The position numbers and the translations under genes were made by a program. Shown piece after piece: positions 17,195 through 25,457 of a stretch of DNA of 52,921 nt. The notes beneath the pieces are model-generated. The model had not been told where the DNA came from. It did no database searches and saw only the letters and a program-made list of their open reading frames with translations. Each line of letters starts with the position of its first letter. The stretch's first letter is position 1. This DNA comes from JBBQVO01 sp038211505. Its GTDB lineage: Bacteria > Chloroflexota > Dehalococcoidia > DSTF01 > JACRBR01. The stretch covers positions 1 through 52,921 of the forward strand of contig JBBQVO010000003.1 in assembly GCA_038211505.1 (NCBI GenBank), in the 5' to 3' direction.

Positions 17195-18874
17195 ATGAGC
17201 AACAAGCTCATGCTGGCACTCGGCGGTGTTGCGGCCGCGCTGATCATCGTGCTCGCCGTCGTCTTGATCTTGGTCGTCGGTGGCGGCGGCAGCGACAAGA
17301 AGAGCGCCACCAACTCATCGGACACGCCTGCTGCGGGCAGTACGCAGTCGAGCGGCGGCACCGGCGGCGGTTCGAGCAGCGCGCCGGCCTCGGGCACGCT
17401 GAAGCTTCGCGGCGACGATCCGCTGGTACTCGATCCGGCGGTCGCGCAGGACGCGGGATCGGCGACGTACATCGTCGAGATCTTCTCCGGGCTGGTGCGG
17501 CTCGATAAAGATCTCAAGGTGCAGCCGGATGTCGCGGAGAGCTACGACACGAGCGCCGACGGCCTCACGTACACGTTTCACATCAACAAGAAGGCGACGT
17601 TCCAGGACGGCCGGCCGGTGAGCGCCGACGACGTCAAGTATTCGTTCGAGCGCGCACTCTCGCCCGATACAGGCTCCGTCGTTGCCGAGAACTTCCTCGG
17701 CGACATCGTGGGCGCCAAGGATGTCTCGCGCGGCCGCGCGACGACGATCAGCGGCGTCAAAGTCGTCGATGACACGACGGTGGCGATCACGACCGATTCG
17801 GTGAAGGCGTACTTCCCATTCAAGCTGACGTATCCGACGGCGTTTCTTGTCGACAAACGGCAGATCCAGTCGAATCCCAAGCGCTGGTCGCAGAAGCCGA
17901 ATGGCACCGGACCCTACAAGCTCAAAGAGTGGAAGCTCGGCGAGACGCTGACGCTCGAGTCGTACGACAACAACGTGCTCGGCGCGCCGAAACTCAAGAC
18001 GATCAACTACGACCTGCAGGGCGGATCGGCGCTCGTCGCCTACCAGGACGGCGATATCGACATCACCGGCGTCGGCCTCGACGATCTCGATCGCGTGCAG
18101 GATCCCAACGACCCGTTGAACAAGGAGTACGTCCAGACCCCGCGGCAGTCGATCGACTACATCGGCTTCAACACGAACTCAGCGCCCTTCGACGATCCGA
18201 AAGTGCGGCAGGCCTTCGCCATGTCCGTCGATCGCAAGAAGATCGCTGAAGTGATCCTCAAGAACGCGATCCCGGTCGCCAACGGCATCCTGACGCCGGG
18301 CGTGCCCGGCCATACCGACGACGACAAGACGTATCAGTTCGATCCGGTGGCGGCGAAGAAGCTGCTGAGCGAGTCGAAGTACGGCACGAACTTGCCCGCC
18401 ATCACGCTCGCCGAAAGCGGGGCCGGCGCCACCGTCGGCCCGACCGAAGAGGCGATCGTCGCCGACTGGAAGAAGAATCTCGGCGTCGACGTGAAGATTC
18501 AGCAGGCGGAGTCGGGCACGTTCTTCCAGGACATCGACAATGGCCGCTACCAGATGTTCCATCTCGGCTGGATCATGGACTATCCGGATCCCGAGGACAT
18601 TCTGGACATCCTGTTCTACAGCAAGAGCAAGCAGAACAACACGCGCTACAGCAACCCGGCCGTCGACAAGATGATCGAGGATGCGCGCGTCGAGAAGGAT
18701 CCGGAGAAGCGGCTGGCTCTCTACCACGACATCGAGACGGCGGTCGTGAAGGATGCGGCGTGGATGCCGATGTTCTTCGACACGACGCACGCGCTCGTCA
18801 AGCCGTACGTGAAGAACTTCGTCTTCCCGCCGCTCGTCACCGAACGCTTCCGCGACGTCGAAGTGAACCGCTGA
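17195..18874 (+). CDS. ABC transporter substrate-binding protein, family 5 (peptide/nickel type)
   Basis: 559 residues from ATG behind GAGGGATGGAGA. An N-terminal hydrophobic helix (about 5-30, ALGGVAAALIIVLAVVLILVV) is followed by a Gly/Ser/Thr-rich linker (31-66). There is no lipobox cysteine, so it is probably helix-anchored outside the membrane. The body is SBP_bac_5: GDDPLVLDPAVAQDAGSATYIVEIFSGLVRLDKDLKVQPDVAESYD, then YTFHINKKATFQDGRPVSADDVKYSFERAL, and near the end YPDPEDILDILFYSKSKQNNTRYSNPAVDKMIEDAR. It captures oligopeptides or a similar solute and hands it to the two permeases encoded next (66 nt gap). Substrate unknown. Confidence 0.92.
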   Translation: MSNKLMLALGGVAAALIIVLAVVLILVVGGGGSDKKSATNSSDTPAAGSTQSSGGTGGGSSSAPASGTLKLRGDDPLVLDPAVAQDAGSATYIVEIFSGLVRLDKDLKVQPDVAESYDTSADGLTYTFHINKKATFQDGRPVSADDVKYSFERALSPDTGSVVAENFLGDIVGAKDVSRGRATTISGVKVVDDTTVAITTDSVKAYFPFKLTYPTAFLVDKRQIQSNPKRWSQKPNGTGPYKLKEWKLGETLTLESYDNNVLGAPKLKTINYDLQGGSALVAYQDGDIDITGVGLDDLDRVQDPNDPLNKEYVQTPRQSIDYIGFNTNSAPFDDPKVRQAFAMSVDRKKIAEVILKNAIPVANGILTPGVPGHTDDDKTYQFDPVAAKKLLSESKYGTNLPAITLAESGAGATVGPTEEAIVADWKKNLGVDVKIQQAESGTFFQDIDNGRYQMFHLGWIMDYPDPEDILDILFYSKSKQNNTRYSNPAVDKMIEDARVEKDPEKRLALYHDIETAVVKDAAWMPMFFDTTHALVKPYVKNFVFPPLVTERFRDVEVNR

Positions 18875-18940
18875 GTCTCGCGCACTAGGCGCCGCGCACA
18901 AAGCGCCGCGCAGGACGCGCGTTGATGGAGTAGCGACGGT

Positions 18941-19903
18941 ATGGATGGCATCGGCGGCTACGTCCTGCGGCGCCTGTTGTTCCTGCCGATCACGCTGCTC
19001 GTCGTTTCATTCGCGACGTTTTACGTCACGCGTTGGGGTCCCGGAGATCCGATCAGCATCTACTCCGGGCAGTATCGCGACCCTGAAGCCTTCGACCGCG
19101 TTCGTATGAAGTATGGACTCGATAAGCCGATCGTCGAGCAATACGGCATCTGGTTGAAGAACGTCACGCTGCACGGCGATTTCGGGGTGACGTTCAGATA
19201 CCGCGATCGGACGATTCCCGAGGTGCTGACGCCCAAGATCTGGATCTCCGTGCGATTGGGGCTATACGCGTTCATCATCGCGTTCGCCCTCGGGATTCCC
19301 ATCGGAGTATTCGCGGCGTTGAAGAGAGGTACGTGGCTCGACCCGTTCTCAATCGGCGTTTTCTTGCTATTTCAGTCGATACCAGTGTTGGTCACCGTCC
19401 CGATGCTGGTCTTACTGTTCGCTGCCAAACTTCACTGGCTCCCGGCGGGCGGGTTCGACGGCATCTTCTCTAAGTCGATGATCATCCCGACGATCGCGCT
19501 GTCACTTCCGAGCGTGGCCGGCATCGCGCGACTCGCGCGGGCGACGATGCTGGAGACGATGTATCAGGACTATGTTCGTACTGCGCGCGCGAAGGGGCTC
19601 GCGGAGTACATCGTGATAACTCGGCACGTCGCGCGCAACTCGCTCATCCCGGTAATGACGACGGTCGTCGGCTTGTCACTAGTAGGATTGCTCGAAGGGA
19701 CGTTCTTCGTCGAAAACCTCTTAGGGATACCTGGCATAGGAAAGTTTGTGGTCGACGCCGTTACGACGCGCGATTACGACGTGATTCTTGCTGTCGTCGT
19801 CCTTATCACCAGCGCCTTCGTGGTCGCCAATCTGCTTGTTGATATCGCGCTCGGATTCATCGATCCGCGCCTCCGAACGAACGCGCCCGGTGCGTCGCGG
19901 TGA
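18941..19903 (+). CDS. ABC transporter permease, DppB/OppB type
   Basis: 320 residues from ATG (GGAGTAGCGACGGT upstream). It has the N-terminal motif RRLLFLPITLLVVSFATFYVTRWGPGDP, then a periplasmic segment with YGLDKPIVEQYGIWLKN, and about six helices. The cytoplasmic EAA loop is VRTARAKGLAEYIVITRHVARNSLIPV, the contact for the ATPase, and the end is the usual GFIDPRLR. It forms the channel with the next gene; start and stop overlap as GTGA. Codon use is looser (AGA, CTA, TTA, ATA, TCA) than in the binding protein in front. Confidence 0.93.
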   Translation: MDGIGGYVLRRLLFLPITLLVVSFATFYVTRWGPGDPISIYSGQYRDPEAFDRVRMKYGLDKPIVEQYGIWLKNVTLHGDFGVTFRYRDRTIPEVLTPKIWISVRLGLYAFIIAFALGIPIGVFAALKRGTWLDPFSIGVFLLFQSIPVLVTVPMLVLLFAAKLHWLPAGGFDGIFSKSMIIPTIALSLPSVAGIARLARATMLETMYQDYVRTARAKGLAEYIVITRHVARNSLIPVMTTVVGLSLVGLLEGTFFVENLLGIPGIGKFVVDAVTTRDYDVILAVVVLITSAFVVANLLVDIALGFIDPRLRTNAPGASR

Positions 19904-20880
19904 GCGCATACGCCGATGCGGGCGATGCCGATGCTGCCTCGCAACCATCGGACAACATCGGGTCGAGTCTGACGGTTCGCTCGGTGAAACGATTGCTGCG
20001 TCGCCGCTTGGCGGTGGCCTGTCTCGTCGTCATCGGGTTGTTCTACTTCGCGGGCATCTTTGCACCGCTGGTCGCGCCTTACAGCTACGAGGAACAGAAC
20101 CTGGACATCTCATTCCAACAGCCGTCGCTGCATCATCTCTTCGGGACGGATCGCCTTGGTCGCGATGTCTTAAGCCGAAACATGTTCGCGGCACGTACAA
20201 CGGTCGTCGTGACGGCCGCGACATTTGCGACCGGGTTCATTCTGTTGCCGCTGACGCTGGGCATGCTCGCCGGATACCGTGGCGGCTTCACAGACGCGTT
20301 CATCAACCGAGCCGGCGAGATATTCGGCTCGATTCCCGGACTTCCGATGCTCATTCTTGTGAGTGCGACAATGCGGCCGAAGTTCAACAACGCCGTGTCG
20401 GGGTTCGAGGGGAGGATTCACTACCACGGCCTAACATCGTCCGGATTCTCGGACTATTTCCTGATATTCGGCGTGCTGTCGCTGTTCGGGTGGGTAGGCG
20501 GCGCTCGACTTGTGCGCACCCAAGTGCTCGGTTTGCGCGGATCCGAGTACGTCCTGTCTGCGCGCGCAAGCGGCGCATCCACGAAACGCATCCTGTTTCA
20601 ACACATTCTGCCGAACATCACGCCGATCGTGATTGTCGGGGCGTCTGCGTCGCTGGGTAGCATCGCGCTCACGGAGATCGGGCTTACGTATCTGGGCGTC
20701 GGGATCCAAGCACCACACCCGAGTTTCGGCGCCCTCATCACGGATGGCGCGTCACGGAGCGTGCTGGAGAATCACCCGGCGTTGCTGATCGTCCCGGCAA
20801 CCGTGGTGGCATCCTTGATCTTTGCGTTCAACCTCCTCGGCGACGCGCTCAACGACGTCTTCACGTCGCGGGCGCAGTGA
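19900..20880 (+). CDS. ABC transporter permease, DppC/OppC type
   Basis: 326 residues from GTG overlapping the previous stop. The N-terminal cytoplasmic segment leads into LLRRRLAVACLVVIGLFYFAGIFAPLVAPY, then HLFGTDRLGRDVLSRNMFAARTTVVV, the standard OppC_N signature. The EAA loop is VLSARASGASTKRILFQHILPNITPIVIV and the end is NLLGDALNDVFTSR. With DppB-like and the binding protein this is an importer core, but no DppD/DppF-type ATPase follows: the next gene is trigger factor. ATPases must be supplied from elsewhere. Codon use is as loose as in its partner. Confidence 0.93.
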   Translation: MSAYADAGDADAASQPSDNIGSSLTVRSVKRLLRRRLAVACLVVIGLFYFAGIFAPLVAPYSYEEQNLDISFQQPSLHHLFGTDRLGRDVLSRNMFAARTTVVVTAATFATGFILLPLTLGMLAGYRGGFTDAFINRAGEIFGSIPGLPMLILVSATMRPKFNNAVSGFEGRIHYHGLTSSGFSDYFLIFGVLSLFGWVGGARLVRTQVLGLRGSEYVLSARASGASTKRILFQHILPNITPIVIVGASASLGSIALTEIGLTYLGVGIQAPHPSFGALITDGASRSVLENHPALLIVPATVVASLIFAFNLLGDALNDVFTSRAQ

Positions 20881-20913
20881 CGCCGCGATCATCGCTTATG
20901 AACACGGGCTTGC

Positions 20914-20919
20914 TATACT
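20914..20919 (+). promoter_or_regulatory. -10 box of the tig transcript
   Basis: TATACT, five of six consensus bases, just after the permease gene; no strong -35. The implied start near 20926 gives a leader of about 97 nt before the TTG of tig, containing a hairpin. Confidence 0.5.
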
Positions 20920-20956
20920 TTTTCTAGAAACGACGGCATTCCTGGCCTGCCACCTT

Positions 20957-20977
20957 CAACGGTCGCCCGAGGCGGCC
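20957..20977 (+). other. Hairpin in the tig leader
   Basis: Arms ACGGTCGCC and GGCGGCCGT (8 of 9 pairs plus a G.U) around a 3-nt loop, in the predicted 5' leader of tig. It is not followed by a T tract, so it is probably not a simple terminator. Confidence 0.4.
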
Positions 20978-21022
20978 GTCCGTGTTGTATCGGGGGCGCA
21001 CACACCCGTCGCGAAGGCAGCG

Positions 21023-22477
21023 TTGAAAGTCTCCACCGAACGCATCCCTGAAGCCCAGATCGTGATGACGATCGAAGTCGAGCCGGAACGCCTCGACGAA
21101 GCGCGAGAGAAGGCGGTGCGCAAGCTGTCGCCGCGCGCCAAAGTGCCCGGCTTTCGTCCGGGTAAGGCGCCGGCGGCGATGGTTCGCCGCTACTTCGGCG
21201 AAGAGCGCGTGACGGATGAGGCGCTCGACGTGCTGGTGCCGGTGGTCTATCGCGAGGCCGTAGAAGCCGACGAGAGCATCGACCCGATCGCCCGCGCGCG
21301 CCTCGTCGTCGAGACGATCGAGCCGCTCGTCGTCAAGGCCACGATCCCGATCCGACCGTCGATCGACCTCGGCGACTACGAGGCGATTCGCATCGCCACC
21401 GAGCACGTCACCGTCGATGAGTCGCGGATCGACGAGACGATCGAAATCCTGCGGCGTCGCGCTTCGACGCTGGAGCCGATCGAGCGCGAGATCGCCTGGC
21501 GCGATGTCGTGCGGATGGACGTCAAGGGCACGGTCAACGAGGACGAGCAGCTGGTCGATCAGAAGGACGTCGAAATTCAGCTTGTTGAGGATCGGGACGT
21601 GCTCTTCCCCGGCTTCGAGGAGGAGCTGCTCGGCCACAAGAAGGGCGATGCCCTCGAATTCGAGCTACAGATCCCGGAGACGCTCCCGGCCGAGAATCTT
21701 GCCGGAAAGCAGGCGCACTTCGCCGTGACGATCACGGAGACGAAGGAAGAAGTGCTGCCGGAACTGGACGAGGCGTTCCTGAAGTCCGTCGGTGAGGGCT
21801 TCGCCGACGTCGACGCGCTGCGCCAGCGGATCCGTGAGGACGTAGAGCGCGCCGAGGGCGAGCAGCGCGACAACCGCTACCACGATGCGATTCTCGGCGA
21901 GCTGGTGGAGCGCGCGACGATCGAGTTTCCGCCCGTCATGCTCGAGTCCGAGGTCGAGCGCATGCTCCACGACCAGGCCGGGCACCAGGAGCACGGCGAG
22001 GAGATGGAGCGTTACCTTGCGTCCATCGGGAAAACCGAGGATGAAGCGCGCGCAGAACTGCAACCGGTCGCCGACGCGCGCCTAAGGCGATCACTGGTGT
22101 TGGGGAAGGTCGCCGACGCCGAACACATAGAAGTGGCCGCCGACGAAGTCGAGGCGGAGATTGAGAAGATGACGGCGTCGGCGGGCGCGCAGGCGCAGCA
22201 ACTGCGGTCGTTGTTCACGAGCGAGAACGGCCGCGAAACGATCAGCCGCAATCTGCTGACGCGCAAGACGCTGGCGCGGCTCGTCGAGATCGCGACGCAG
22301 GATGGCGACGCGGCGGTGCCGACGGCTCAGCGCGCGACGGCGAAGGACACGGATGACGCCGGCGATGCGACGGCCGACGATGATGCTGGCGATGCCACTC
22401 ACGTGGCCGACGAAACGGTCTCGGAGGGCGGGACGGAGGATGCGGCCGACGAAGATTCTTCGCTGCGCTCAGAATGA
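21023..22477 (+). CDS. tig: Trigger factor (ribosome-associated chaperone)
   Basis: 484 residues from a TTG 7 nt after GAAGG; there is no other in-frame start after the -10 box. The N-terminal ribosome-binding domain carries VPGFRPGKAPAAMVRRYFG (about residues 44-62), the loop that contacts L23. The PPIase domain (about 150-240) includes VVRMDVKGTVNEDEQLVDQKDV and FPGFEEELLGHKKGD. The C-terminal chaperone arms run to about 430. The last 50 residues are an acidic tail rich in Asp, Ala and Thr, not typical of the family, and its final codons lie in a dispersed-repeat-like sequence (22453-22480). It binds nascent chains at the ribosome; followed by clpP and clpX, the common order. Confidence 0.94.
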   Translation: MKVSTERIPEAQIVMTIEVEPERLDEAREKAVRKLSPRAKVPGFRPGKAPAAMVRRYFGEERVTDEALDVLVPVVYREAVEADESIDPIARARLVVETIEPLVVKATIPIRPSIDLGDYEAIRIATEHVTVDESRIDETIEILRRRASTLEPIEREIAWRDVVRMDVKGTVNEDEQLVDQKDVEIQLVEDRDVLFPGFEEELLGHKKGDALEFELQIPETLPAENLAGKQAHFAVTITETKEEVLPELDEAFLKSVGEGFADVDALRQRIREDVERAEGEQRDNRYHDAILGELVERATIEFPPVMLESEVERMLHDQAGHQEHGEEMERYLASIGKTEDEARAELQPVADARLRRSLVLGKVADAEHIEVAADEVEAEIEKMTASAGAQAQQLRSLFTSENGRETISRNLLTRKTLARLVEIATQDGDAAVPTAQRATAKDTDDAGDATADDDAGDATHVADETVSEGGTEDAADEDSSLRSE

Positions 22478-22480
22478 CAG
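22453..22480. repeat. Dispersed-repeat-like element at the 3' end of tig
   Basis: On the minus strand it contains TTCTGAGCGCAGCGAAGAAT, which I recognise from intergenic DNA of many unrelated bacteria (recollection, not searched). It supplies the last codons of tig, encoding D-S-S-L-R-S-E, and its stop TGA. Confidence 0.55.
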
Positions 22481-22563
22481 TGTGGGCGCTCAGGACGATC
22501 GTCGTGGCGCACGGAGCTTAGACATCAAGCAGGGTAGATGCACATGAGAGGAACAACCCGCAG

Positions 22564-23148
22564 ATGATTATTCCGTCAGTTATTGAGACCAGCGCGCGCG
22601 GCGAGCGGGCATTCGACATCTACTCGCTCCTGCTGCGCGAGCGGATCATCTTTTTGGGTACGGGCATCGACGATCAGATCGCGAATCTGATTATCGCGCA
22701 ACTGCTCTACCTCGAGCGCGAGGATCCGGAGAAGGACGTTAATCTCTACATCCACTCACCGGGCGGCTCGATTACGGCCGGCCTGGCGATCTACGACACG
22801 ATGCAACTCGTGCGGCCGGACATCGCGACGTATGCCGTTGGCATGACGGCGAGCATGGGTACGGTGCTGCTCTGTTCGGGCACGCCGGGCAAGCGCTACT
22901 GCATGCCGAACTCGACCATTCACATGCACCAGGCGCTCGGTGGCGCGCGCGGTCAGGCGTCCGACATCGAGATCGCGGCACGTGAGATCCTGCGAGAGAA
23001 TGACATCATCCGTGGTATTCTTGTCAAGCACACCGGCCAGGATGACGACCGAGTTCGCAAGGACTTCGACCGCGACTTCTACATGAACCCCGAGCAGGCG
23101 AAGGCGTACGGCATGATCGATGAAATCCTCGAGAAGCGAGTCGGCTAG
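22564..23148 (+). CDS. clpP: ATP-dependent Clp protease proteolytic subunit
   Basis: 194 residues from ATG, the standard ClpP length. It is a serine peptidase that forms a double heptamer and degrades proteins unfolded by ClpX. Catalytic triad: Ser97 in GMTASMG, His122 in IHMHQALGGARGQ, Asp171 in DRDFYMNPEQAKAYGMID. The N-terminal SARGERAFDIYSLLLRERIIFLG and HSPGGSITAGLAIYDTM are also standard. The TTT of the gene's LIIAQLLYLE region and the hydrophobic pocket are intact. A GAGAGGAAC site lies 10-12 nt upstream. It sits 86 nt after tig and 234 nt before clpX. Confidence 0.97.
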   Translation: MIIPSVIETSARGERAFDIYSLLLRERIIFLGTGIDDQIANLIIAQLLYLEREDPEKDVNLYIHSPGGSITAGLAIYDTMQLVRPDIATYAVGMTASMGTVLLCSGTPGKRYCMPNSTIHMHQALGGARGQASDIEIAAREILRENDIIRGILVKHTGQDDDRVRKDFDRDFYMNPEQAKAYGMIDEILEKRVG

Positions 23149-23156
23149 AGTCGCCG

Positions 23157-23170
23157 CGCCCGTAAGGGCG
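23157..23170 (+). terminator. Small hairpin after clpP
   Basis: CGCCC-GTAA-GGGCG, followed by GTTATATA rather than a T tract. A weak attenuator or terminator between clpP and clpX. Confidence 0.35.
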
Positions 23171-23382
23171 GTTATATACGGGTGCGCCCGCCGTTCCTGC
23201 TATTCAGACGGCTAGGCAGATTCCCGACAACCGTAGTGAGTCTGCCGTGCATGCCGGCCGGGAAGCGTGTCAAGCGGGTGAGGGCCAGGAGGGCTGACAA
23301 ATCCCGCGCGAAGGCGTAGAATCGGCAACACCGGCCGCATCGTTGCGGGGCGCCGGGACGCGAAGGGGAGAGAGACGACGTT

Positions 23383-24702
<1,320 letters not shown>

Positions 24703-24731
24703 GCGGCGACCGATCGCTTAGCCGAAATGGA

Positions 24732-24755
24732 AGCCCGCGAGAGCGGGCTGTTTCG
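24732..24755 (+). terminator. Rho-independent-like terminator of clpX
   Basis: Perfect 7-bp stem AGCCCGC / GCGGGCT with loop GAGA, followed by GTTTCGTC. It lies 29 nt after the clpX stop and before the MNT promoter. Confidence 0.65.
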
Positions 24756-24764
24756 TCGGCACCG

Positions 24765-24770
24765 TATACT
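24765..24770 (+). promoter_or_regulatory. -10 box of the MNT-HepT pair (leaderless)
   Basis: TATACT followed by 6 nt and then ATG at 24777; no ribosome site, so the message probably starts at the ATG. Confidence 0.5.
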
Positions 24771-24776
24771 CCACTC

Positions 24777-25079
24777 ATGCTGGCGCTACAAGACTTCGCA
24801 ACACCTGAACTGACCGCCTTCTGCCAACACTGGAAGATCGTCGAATTCTCAGTGTTCGGCTCCGCTGCCCGCCGCGAGATGCGCGACGGAAGCGATATAG
24901 ACGTCATGGTCACGTTCGGCGGCGACGAATCCTGGGATCTGATGGATCTTGGTCTCATGACCGTCGAGCTGGAAGCCATGTTCGGCCGGCCAGTCGATCT
25001 CGTCGAGCGCGGAACGATCAAGAATCCGTTTCGTCTGCGGACGATCATGGATGACCTCACCGTGGTCTATGCGGCCTGA
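24777..25079 (+). CDS. MNT-type minimal nucleotidyltransferase (MntA-like antitoxin)
   Basis: 100 residues from ATG. The catalytic pattern GS(x)10DxD is intact: FGSAARREMRDGSDIDVMV, with Gly28-Ser29 and Asp40-x-Asp42. The C-terminal VELEAMFGRPVDLVERGTIKNPFRLRTIMDD is typical of MntA proteins, which AMPylate the HepT ribonuclease toxin and so silence it. The gene overlaps the ancestral hepT start by 11 nt (ATG at 25069, TGA at 25077-25079), the usual operon form. It sits immediately behind clpX and has its own leaderless-type promoter. Family call firm; antitoxin role inferred from the family. Confidence 0.85.
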   Translation: MLALQDFATPELTAFCQHWKIVEFSVFGSAARREMRDGSDIDVMVTFGGDESWDLMDLGLMTVELEAMFGRPVDLVERGTIKNPFRLRTIMDDLTVVYAA

Positions 25080-25427
25080 GTCACCCGATCTCGCATATGT
25101 GTGGGATATGCGCGCAGCGGCTCGCATCGGATGAACGCGGAGATCTCGATGGACTATGCGTCGTTCTTAGAAAACGTACTCGTGCGCCGCGGCGTCGAGC
25201 GCGATGTCGAAATTATGGGGGAAGCGGCGAAGCGCGTGTCCGCCGAATTTCGTGCGGCGCACGACGAGATCCCGTGGATCGGCATTGTCGCACAGCGCAA
25301 CGTGCTTGCCCACGAGTATGGCGATATCAAACTTGATCGTATCTGGCGAGTCGCATCGGCGAGGATCCAGGAGCTTCTTCCGCTGCTCGACGCACTGCTC
25401 GTTGTCGCCGACGACACGACCTCATAG
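25069..25427 (+). pseudogene. hepT-like toxin gene split by a frameshift (possibly reinitiating at an ATGA)
   Basis: The natural HepT start, ATG at 25069 (M-R-P-E-S-P-D-L-A-Y-V-W-D-M-R-A-A-A-R-I), reads 21 codons and hits TGA at 25132-25134. The rest of HepT is in the next frame from ATG 25131: MNAEISMDYASFLENVL, then VEIMGEAAKRVSAEFRAAHDEIPWIGIV and the RNase motif R-x4-H-x-Y in RNVLAHEY. A one-base loss near 25127-25131 explains the break. The ATG and TGA overlap as ATGA, so the last 98 codons could still be translated by reinitiation, without helix 1. The active motif is intact, so loss of function is likely but not proven. Confidence 0.75.
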
Positions 25428-25444
25428 CGACTCTCGCTGCGGCG

Positions 25445-25450
25445 TATACT
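25445..25450 (+). promoter_or_regulatory. -10 box of the STAND regulator gene (leaderless)
   Basis: TATACT with 7 nt to the ATG at 25458; no ribosome site. Confidence 0.45.
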
Positions 25451-25457
25451 CTCGGCG

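Noticed and set aside
17195..17300. Lipoprotein signal on the ABC binding protein
   Set aside because: No cysteine follows the hydrophobic segment; the segment looks like an uncleaved or type I signal.
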